A DNA stretch of 5,082 bases from Desulfobacterales bacterium CG23_combo_of_CG06-09_8_20_14_all_52_9 (GTDB lineage: Bacteria > Desulfobacterota > Desulfobacteria > Desulfobacterales > UBA2156), in NCBI GenBank assembly GCA_002771315.1, contig PCSF01000107.1:1-5082 (forward strand), written 5' to 3'. Shown here one piece after another: positions 1-4,215 of the stretch. Each line of letters starts with the position of its first letter. Positions within the stretch are counted from its first letter, which is position 1. A model generated the notes under the pieces. That model searched no databases. It worked only from the letters and a program-made list of their open reading frames with translations, and was not told where the DNA came from. A program made the position numbers and the translations under genes.

Positions 1-212
1 AATGGCCCCTCTGGACTAAAGAGGTCTCCGAGTTTCCCTGGACCTACGATACCGAAGAAACCTGCTACTTTCTCGATGGGGAAGTGACCGTCACCCCGGA
101 AGAAGGGAACCGCGTTTCCATCGGAAAAGGGGATCTCGTCACGTTCCCCAAGGGAATGTCGTGCACCTGGAAAATCCACAAAAGCGTCAAAAAGCATTAT
201 CGTTTTGAATAG
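1..212 (+). CDS. Cupin_3 (DUF861-type) domain protein, C-terminal part, 5' end outside window
   Basis: The open frame read from base 3 gives 69 residues and ends at TAG 210-212; the start lies left of the window. The visible part fits the C-terminal half of a cupin_3/DUF861 barrel: the 'FPWTYDTEETCYFLDGEVTV' stretch, then a 'GKGDLVTFPKGMSCTW' strand pair and a closing 'KKHYRFE' tail. This family is related to ureidoglycine aminohydrolase and EutQ-like cupins. Its members lack the two-histidine signature of classical metal cupins, as here, where the first motif has Glu but no His pair. The substrate cannot be told from the sequence. Only 13 nt separate it from the NimA-like gene downstream, so it is probably the upstream member of the same transcript. 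The family call is fairly safe; the function is unknown. Confidence 0.8.
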   Translation, partial: WPLWTKEVSEFPWTYDTEETCYFLDGEVTVTPEEGNRVSIGKGDLVTFPKGMSCTWKIHKSVKKHYRFE

Positions 213-225
213 GGCCATCCGGAGC

Positions 226-681
226 ATGCGGCGAAAAGAAAAAGAGATCACGGATATCAAAGAGATCGAATCGGTGATTCAAAAAACCGAGATATGCCAT
301 GTCGCCATGGTGGACGGCGATCGGCCATATGTCGTTCCCATGTGTTTCGGTTATGAAGCCGGGGTGCTCTTTTTGCACTCCGCCAAAGCGGGCCGAAAAA
401 TCGATATTCTCCAAAAAAACGCAAACGTCTGCGTGGAATTGGAAACGGATGGCGTTCTCGTTAAAAACGAAAAGGCGTGTCGATTCTCCATGCGTTACTC
501 AAGCGTTGTGGCCTTTGGAAGGGTCCGGTTCATTGATGATCCGGATGTAAAACGGCATGCCCTGGACATCATCATGAGGCACTACGCCGATGGACCCTTC
601 AGCTATTCCGACGAAGCCCTTGAGCGAATGATGATCCTTCGGGTAGACATCGAAAACATGACCGGCAAGCGTTCAGGATGA
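226..681 (+). CDS. NimA-like / pyridoxamine 5'-phosphate oxidase family flavin protein
   Basis: This 151-residue protein belongs to the split-barrel flavin-binding family that includes NimA (5-nitroimidazole resistance) and many uncharacterised pyridoxamine-phosphate-oxidase-like proteins. Visible family hallmarks are the N-terminal 'MRRKEKEITD', the 'PYVVPMCFGYE' strand (residues 34-44), 'HSAKAGRKID' (51-60) for flavin and phosphate contact, 'YSSVVAFGRV' (91-100) and the terminal 'TGKRSG'. The length is normal for the family. ATG 226 is chosen because relatives begin with the same MRRK-x-x-E-I pattern. A TTG at 205 in the same frame would overlap the cupin gene and adds residues that do not look family-like. 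The ribosome-binding site is poor: GGAG at 221-224 sits only 1 nt from the ATG, and AGGG at 211-214 is 11 nt away, so translational coupling with the cupin stop is plausible. True nitroimidazole reduction is not implied; most members have unknown substrates. Confidence 0.85.
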   Translation: MRRKEKEITDIKEIESVIQKTEICHVAMVDGDRPYVVPMCFGYEAGVLFLHSAKAGRKIDILQKNANVCVELETDGVLVKNEKACRFSMRYSSVVAFGRVRFIDDPDVKRHALDIIMRHYADGPFSYSDEALERMMILRVDIENMTGKRSG

Positions 682-693
682 AGGCCCTTTTAC

Positions 694-1395
694 ATGAGGC
701 AACCTAAGACCGCCATTTCCGGAGTCGTATTGATGCCGGAAGATCGGAAGGAAGAGATCCTATCTTTAAAGCAAATTCCGACAACGGTGAAAACACTTTT
801 TATCGGTGCCCGGGCCAGTCATGACTGGGAGCATACGCAGCGGGTCTGCCGCCTGTGCCGCCGCATGGGCCCTCCCGAAGGGGCGGATATGGAAGTTCTT
901 CTGACAGCGGCCTATTTACATGACATCGGCCGATGCTACCAGGATGCCTCCAAAGGCAGAGTCTGTCATGCGGAAAAAGGGGCGCAGATGGCTGAGGCGA
1001 TCATCACCTCTTATGGCTTTTCCCGGAATCGTCACGATAATATCCTTCATTGCATCCGTTCCCACCGGTTTCGTGGCAAATACGCACCGGAAAGCATCGA
1101 AGCCAAGGTCCTTTTCGATGCGGACAAGCTGGATGCCATCGGAGCGGTGGGGATCGCCCGGGCCTTTCTGTTTGCCGGAGAAATCGGGGCCCGGCTGCAC
1201 AATCCTTTCGTGAAAATTGAAGCCGCACGGCCCTATTCCAAAAACGACACCGGCTTTCGCGAATATCAAGTCAAGCTGTCAAAAATCCGGAATCGTATGC
1301 AAACCGAAACCGGCAGGCGGCTGGCGGAAGACCGCCACCGGTTCATGGAAGTCTTTTTTCAGCAATTTCAAGAAGAACATTCAGGAAAGAGGTGA
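694..1395 (+). CDS. HD-domain metal-dependent phosphohydrolase
   Basis: This is a 233-residue cytoplasmic protein of the HD superfamily, close to the YedJ-like group of uncharacterised bacterial hydrolases. The metal-binding pattern is complete: 'SHDWEH' with H43, D44 and H47, the name-giving 'HDIGR' with H76 and D77, H92, H119 and H124 ('HCIRSHRFRG'), and the closing acidic motif 'FDADKLDAIGAVGIAR' from residue 141. This fits a divalent-metal phosphomonoesterase or phosphodiesterase; the substrate is not deducible. The start is uncertain: ATG 694 has AAGG at 681-684 with 9 nt spacing, whereas in-frame ATG 733 has GGAG at 721-724 with 8 nt spacing. Starting at 733 would remove 13 residues without touching the domain. 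It lies 12 nt after the NimA-like gene, and its stop overlaps the ribosome-binding site of the next gene, so the genes are probably cotranscribed. Confidence 0.87.
   Translation: MRQPKTAISGVVLMPEDRKEEILSLKQIPTTVKTLFIGARASHDWEHTQRVCRLCRRMGPPEGADMEVLLTAAYLHDIGRCYQDASKGRVCHAEKGAQMAEAIITSYGFSRNRHDNILHCIRSHRFRGKYAPESIEAKVLFDADKLDAIGAVGIARAFLFAGEIGARLHNPFVKIEAARPYSKNDTGFREYQVKLSKIRNRMQTETGRRLAEDRHRFMEVFFQQFQEEHSGKR
1389..1394 (+). promoter_or_regulatory. Ribosome-binding site of the IMP cyclohydrolase gene
   Basis: GAGGTG, preceded by AGGAAA, lies 6 nt before ATG 1401 and contains part of the TGA stop of the HD-domain gene (1393-1395). It supports ATG 1401 over the in-frame GTG at 1392, which lies inside this site. 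The arrangement suggests translational coupling between the two genes. Confidence 0.7.
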
Positions 1396-1400
1396 AGAAA

Positions 1401-2084
1401 ATGATTATCAACGTGGTGGAAAAAATCGACGACCGGGTCAAGGTGAATCACGTCCTGATCAGCGTTTCGGACAAATCGGGGCTTGAAACCCTGGTGAGCC
1501 GACTTATCGAAATCTGTCCAGGCATCCGGATCTTTTCGACGGGCGGCACCTTCGGCCGGATCCGGGAAATCCTCGGGAACAAGGCAAAGGCGATCCTGCA
1601 GCAAGTTTCCGAATACACCGGGCAACCGGAAACACAGGGGGGGCTGGTCAAGACCCTCGATTTCAAGGTCTATCTGGGGCTTCTGACGGAAACCTACAAC
1701 GAGGCGCACCAAGGGGACTTGAAGCGCACGGCGAGCGTTCCCATCGACATGGTCGTCGTGAACCTGTATCCCTTTCAGGAAACCGTCGCGAGACCCGGGG
1801 CCACCGTGGAAGCGGCTCGAGGCAACATCGATATCGGCGGTCCCTGCATGATCCGGGCGGCCGCCAAAAATTTCATTCGGGTGGCATCCGTGGTGGATCC
1901 TGAAGATTATCCGACCATCGTCAAAGAACTCGAAGCAAACAACGGCGCCACAACATTGAAGCTTCGGTTCCGGCTGGCCCAGAAAGCCTTTTCCCACACG
2001 GCCGTCTACGACCGGGCCATCGCCGATTACCTTTCCGGCCGAAAGTTCGGCGACGTCTCGTCCTGTTACCCGTTTTGCGGGTAG
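1401..2084 (+). CDS. purH: Stand-alone IMP cyclohydrolase (PurH N-terminal domain only)
   Basis: The 227-residue protein matches the IMP cyclohydrolase half of PurH, which closes FAICAR to IMP in the last step of purine synthesis. It has the MGS-like fold start 'HVLISVSDKSGLE' (residues 17-29) and 'IFSTGGTFGRI' (44-54). The residues equivalent to the human ATIC cyclohydrolase set all appear kept: K84 in 'VKTL', Y123 in 'NLYPF', D144 in 'NIDIGG' and K156 in 'AAAKN'. The AICAR transformylase domain that follows in bifunctional PurH is absent: the frame stops soon after 'AIADYLSGRKF'. The normal 'KTLHPKVHGGIL' segment reads 'KTLDFKVYLGLL' here, a marked change near the active site. Separate cyclohydrolase and transformylase genes are known in some Desulfobacterota, so this is probably natural rather than a broken gene; the partner transformylase is not in the window. 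ATG 1401 has a strong ribosome-binding site. The symbol refers to the cyclohydrolase half only. Confidence 0.88.
   Translation: MIINVVEKIDDRVKVNHVLISVSDKSGLETLVSRLIEICPGIRIFSTGGTFGRIREILGNKAKAILQQVSEYTGQPETQGGLVKTLDFKVYLGLLTETYNEAHQGDLKRTASVPIDMVVVNLYPFQETVARPGATVEAARGNIDIGGPCMIRAAAKNFIRVASVVDPEDYPTIVKELEANNGATTLKLRFRLAQKAFSHTAVYDRAIADYLSGRKFGDVSSCYPFCG
2067..2083 (+). terminator. Small hairpin covering the purH stop codon
   Basis: TACCCG (2067-2072) pairs with CGGGTA (2078-2083) around a 5-nt loop. The right arm includes the first two bases of the TAG stop (2082-2084). The following GAAAATATTTATT is AT-rich but has no clean T-run, so it would be at best a weak terminator. It could instead be an intercistronic RNA structure before the antiporter remnant. 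Confidence 0.35.
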
Positions 2085-2110
2085 AAAATATTTATTCAAA
2101 AAGGCGATGA

Positions 2111-2326
2111 ATGGAACAGATCTTTGCTGTTGCGGCGCTGTGGCTCGGATTGGCTGTTGTCTCCGCTGTTGTTGCATACCATTTGAGGGTATCCATCGCA
2201 CTGGTTGAAATCTGCGTAGGGGTGATCTCCGCCGCCGTCGCGGGTTATATCGGCAAGACCGAGGAATTGGGATCTAACCTTGAATGGCTTCGTATAAAGC
2301 TTTTTGATTTGCCATCCCAATTTTGA
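2111..2326 (+). pseudogene. N-terminal fragment of a Kef/CPA2-type cation:proton antiporter
   Basis: The frame encodes 71 residues. The first 61 or so look like the start of a CPA2-family Na+/H+ or K+/H+ antiporter: a membrane helix at about 4-22 ('FAVAALWLGLAVVSAVVAYH'), a second at about 29-47, and 'GKTEELGSNLEWLR', which in full-length relatives leads into the next helices. After R61 the last ten residues (IKLFDLPSQF) do not continue the family and coincide with a switch to AT-rich DNA at about 2294. Full-length members have about 380 residues or more and 10-13 membrane helices, so over 80% of the gene is missing. The 5' end is intact: AAAAAGG at 2098-2104 lies 6 nt before ATG 2111, 26 nt after the purH stop. 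A functional 71-residue two-helix peptide cannot be excluded, but a truncated remnant is the simpler reading. The family assignment is from memory of relatives. Confidence 0.7.
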
Positions 2327-2353
2327 GTTTTTACGATTTCGTCCAAATTGAGT
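2306..2353. repeat. Pair of imperfect direct repeats
   Basis: Copy one (2306-2328) starts GATTTGCCATCCCAAT and ends TTGAGT. Copy two (2335-2353) is GATTTCGTCCAAATTGAGT. The pattern GATTT-n-TCC-AATT-GAGT is shared, with a few bases missing in the second copy and 6 nt between them. Sub-terminal repeats of transposase-binding type or an operator pair would look like this, but chance similarity in AT-rich DNA is possible. Confidence 0.4.
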
Positions 2354-2359
2354 CCACCA

Positions 2360-2365
2360 TATAAT
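2360..2365 (+). promoter_or_regulatory. Possible -10 box for the dehydrogenase gene
   Basis: A perfect TATAAT hexamer lies 60 nt before ATG 2426, in the only sizeable gap before this gene. No good -35 box is seen at the expected spacing (TTTCGT at 2337-2342 is poor). AT-rich DNA gives such hexamers by chance, so this is tentative. Confidence 0.22.
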
Positions 2366-2425
2366 TGATTCTTTAGGTTGATTTTTTAATCGCGTCTTAA
2401 GAAGGGCTGAGCGGGATAGATTAAG

Positions 2426-3601
2426 ATGGAATGGAAAACCGTCAATGCATCCGGAAGAAAGCGGGTGATCGTCACCAAAACACTTCCGGGAGGCCGATGG
2501 CTGGAGATCCTGAGGGACGCCGACTGCCGGGTGGAAATCTGCCGGTCGGATGCGGCCCTCTCTCCGGATGAAATCCGATCCGCCATCGGATCCCGGTGCG
2601 ACGGTGCCATCGGTCAACTGACCGAACCGTGGGGAGAAACGCTCTTTGCCGCGCTGAAGGCGGCTGGTGGGAGGGTCTTTAGCAACTATGCCGTGGGTTT
2701 CAACAACGTGGATTTAGCCGCGGCCACTCGATACCGTATCCCCGTGGGCAATACTCCAGGGGTTCTAACGGAAACCACGGCGGAGATGGCCGTGGCGCTG
2801 ACCTTTGCCGCTGCCCGACGCGTCGGTGAAGCAGAACGGTTTTTAAGGGCGGGAAAATTTACCGGATGGCTCCCCACACTATTCTTAGGTCAACGACTTT
2901 GGCGAAAGACGATAGGGATCATCGGCGCCGGTCGCATCGGCGAGGCATACGCCAGGATGATGGCGGAAGGATTCAAGATGAACATCCTCTATTATGACCT
3001 GCGCCCGAACCCTGATCTGGAAGCCTCCATCCAAGACTTGGGGCGATTCCTGGAATCCCGGGGTGAGGCGCCGGTGACCTGTCGGCGAACCGAAGGGCTG
3101 GAAGACCTGCTGTCCCAATCCGACTGCGTGAGCATCCACACCGTCCTGGATGCTTCCACACACCACTTGATCAACGCCGCGCGCCTTTCAATGATGAAAG
3201 AAAACGCCCTTTTGATCAACACCAGCCGAGGTCCGGTCATCGACGAGGCCGCGCTGGTTGCGCACTGCCGGAAGCATCCCGATTTTCGGGCGGGATTGGA
3301 TGTGTTCGAGGACGAACCGGCGCTCAAACCGGGTTTGTGTGATCTGGAGAACGTCGTGATCGTCCCCCACATCGCCTCGGCCACCGGCTGGACCCGGGAG
3401 GGAATGGCCGTTCTTGCAGCCGCCAACGTCGGAGCCATCCTGCGGGGGGATCCGGTGTGGGGGCAAACCGATATAACGCCTTTCCTCGGAAAGGCACTCC
3501 CCCATGCCGCACCCAGCATCGTCAACGCCCGGGATCTGGGTCTTCCCATGGTTCAAGGTCAGCGCGGACGATCCGATTCGATGGGTACCCTCTATCCTTA
3601 A
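2426..3601 (+). CDS. Plant HPR1-like NAD(P)H hydroxypyruvate/glyoxylate reductase
   Basis: This 391-residue D-isomer-specific 2-hydroxyacid dehydrogenase probably reduces hydroxypyruvate to D-glycerate and glyoxylate to glycolate in the cytoplasm. The nucleotide-binding GxGxxG motif is G167-A-G-R-I-G172, with D191 after 'YY' placed to bind the NAD ribose. The catalytic set is R268 ('NTSRGPVIDEAAL'), E297 ('DVFEDEP') and H315 ('VPHIAS'). Many segments match plant peroxisomal HPR1 as remembered: 'CDGAIGQLTEPWGETLF', 'VGNTPGVLTETTAEMA', 'GAGRIGEAYARMMAEGFKMN' and the C-terminal 'APSIVNARDLGLP'. Its length is close to plant HPR1 (about 386) and greater than typical bacterial GyaR/GhrB (about 320-335); the extra length includes an insert at about 192-222. 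About 16 tail residues follow 'LGLPM', with no counterpart in plants. ATG 2426 has only a weak site, CGGGAT at 2412-2417. The family is certain, the substrate likely; the stop overlaps the converging usp gene. Confidence 0.9.
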   Translation: MEWKTVNASGRKRVIVTKTLPGGRWLEILRDADCRVEICRSDAALSPDEIRSAIGSRCDGAIGQLTEPWGETLFAALKAAGGRVFSNYAVGFNNVDLAAATRYRIPVGNTPGVLTETTAEMAVALTFAAARRVGEAERFLRAGKFTGWLPTLFLGQRLWRKTIGIIGAGRIGEAYARMMAEGFKMNILYYDLRPNPDLEASIQDLGRFLESRGEAPVTCRRTEGLEDLLSQSDCVSIHTVLDASTHHLINAARLSMMKENALLINTSRGPVIDEAALVAHCRKHPDFRAGLDVFEDEPALKPGLCDLENVVIVPHIASATGWTREGMAVLAAANVGAILRGDPVWGQTDITPFLGKALPHAAPSIVNARDLGLPMVQGQRGRSDSMGTLYP

Positions 3602-4098
3602 GACTCCGGCAGCCTGACGATCAGAACCGGTTTTTTGCTTCTCCTCAGCACCCGCCGAGAAGTGCTTCCCATGGTCACATCGGCCAGCAGACTTTGCCCC
3701 CTGGATCCCATAATGATCATGTCCGCATCCGTTTCATCGGCAAAGCCAAGGATCTGGTCCACCGGATGGCCGGTTGTGACGAAAATGCCCTCTAAGATAA
3801 AAGGACAGTCCGGAAAACGGTCCTGGGTATCCCTGCAGAAGCCTTCGAGGCGCCCCTGAATCATGGCGGCCGCTTGAAACGCTTTCCCTTTTTTCAATTC
3901 AGCCATCCGGTCTTTTCCGACCACATCCTCCACCAGAGACCATGTAAATTCAGAAAGCTGCTCGATGACATGCAGTACGATGATTCTCGCATTCAGACGA
4001 TAGGCCAACGCCACCGCGTATCCGAAGGCATGGCGCGCATTTTCGGACAAATCCGTGGCATAAAGGATCTTTCGAATGTCGGGGATGGAATCGTTCAT
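3598..4098 (-). CDS. Universal stress protein (UspA family), ATP-binding type
   Basis: This 166-residue single-domain cytoplasmic Usp begins with the first Rossmann-like strand 'RKILYATDLSENA' (residues 9-21) and continues with 'ALAYRLNARIIVLHV'. The ATP-binding signature G-2x-G-9x-G-(S/T) is complete: 'GSRG' 131-134, nine residues, then G144-S145, followed by the last strand 'KKPVLIVRLP'. It therefore probably binds ATP rather than being a UspA-like non-binder. ATG 4098 is chosen because AAGGAA (4107-4112 on this strand) lies 8 nt upstream and relatives start close to the first strand; an in-frame GTG at 4143 would add 15 unlikely residues. It lies downstream of the TRAP solute-binding gene on the same strand. 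Usp proteins such as TeaD are known to accompany and modulate TRAP transporters, so a regulatory link to the transporter is a reasonable inference. Confidence 0.9.
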   Translation of the reverse strand: MNDSIPDIRKILYATDLSENARHAFGYAVALAYRLNARIIVLHVIEQLSEFTWSLVEDVVGKDRMAELKKGKAFQAAAMIQGRLEGFCRDTQDRFPDCPFILEGIFVTTGHPVDQILGFADETDADMIIMGSRGQSLLADVTMGSTSRRVLRRSKKPVLIVRLPES

Positions 4099-4106
4099 GT
4101 TGGATT

Positions 4107-4112
4107 TTCCTT
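4107..4112 (-). promoter_or_regulatory. Ribosome-binding site of the universal stress protein gene
   Basis: AAGGAA on the minus strand, 8 nt before ATG 4098, decides this start over the upstream in-frame GTG at 4143, which has no recognisable site. Confidence 0.65.
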
Positions 4113-4152
4113 GCCCGGTTTGGGGTTGATTCGTAAGCCGCACCCGGGAAAG

Positions 4153-4192
4153 CCGAATCGCCGGCCTAATGGAAAGCCGGCCGGCGATTCGG
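4153..4192 (-). terminator. Perfect 14-bp inverted repeat between the TRAP gene and usp
   Basis: CCGAATCGCCGGCC (4153-4166) and GGCCGGCGATTCGG (4179-4192) form a perfect GC-rich stem with a 12-nt loop, 23 nt after the stop of the TRAP solute-binding gene. On the minus strand only CTTTC follows the stem, so the U-tract is poor. It may act as an attenuating or mRNA-protecting stem that lowers usp expression relative to the abundant binding protein, rather than as a full terminator. Confidence 0.6.
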
Positions 4193-4215
4193 AAAGATTC
4201 ATTTCGATTGAAAGG

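Larger units (their letters stand above)
2294..2400. other. AT-rich island, probable insertion/deletion scar
   Basis: About 107 bases are strongly AT-rich against GC-rich coding DNA on both sides. The island starts where the antiporter fragment loses family resemblance and ends shortly before the dehydrogenase start. It contains two imperfect direct repeats and a TATAAT hexamer. No transposase, terminal inverted repeat or target-site duplication was found. It could be an insertion-sequence end left after a deletion, or a foreign intergenic segment. Confidence 0.5.

Noticed and set aside
205..225. TTG start for the NimA-like gene
   Set aside because: It overlaps the cupin stop, has no ribosome-binding site, and family members begin at the MRRK motif, which matches ATG 226.
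1392..1400. GTG start for the IMP cyclohydrolase
   Set aside because: It lies inside the ribosome-binding site for ATG 1401 and overlaps the stop of the HD-domain gene.
1368..2201. 277-codon open frame on the minus strand opposite purH
   Set aside because: It is antisense to a clearly recognisable IMP cyclohydrolase, has no family-like motifs, and arises from the codon bias of the real gene.
2096..2617. 173-codon minus-strand frame crossing the AT-rich island, considered as a transposase remnant
   Set aside because: No DDE or HTH pattern was visible, and it overlaps two recognisable genes on the other strand.
2992..3549. 185-codon minus-strand frame opposite the dehydrogenase
   Set aside because: Rich in Arg, Pro and Ser with no motif; typical shadow of a GC-rich gene.
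4099..4143. GTG start at 4143 for the universal stress protein
   Set aside because: No ribosome-binding site, and the added 15 residues are not Usp-like; ATG 4098 has AAGGAA at good spacing.
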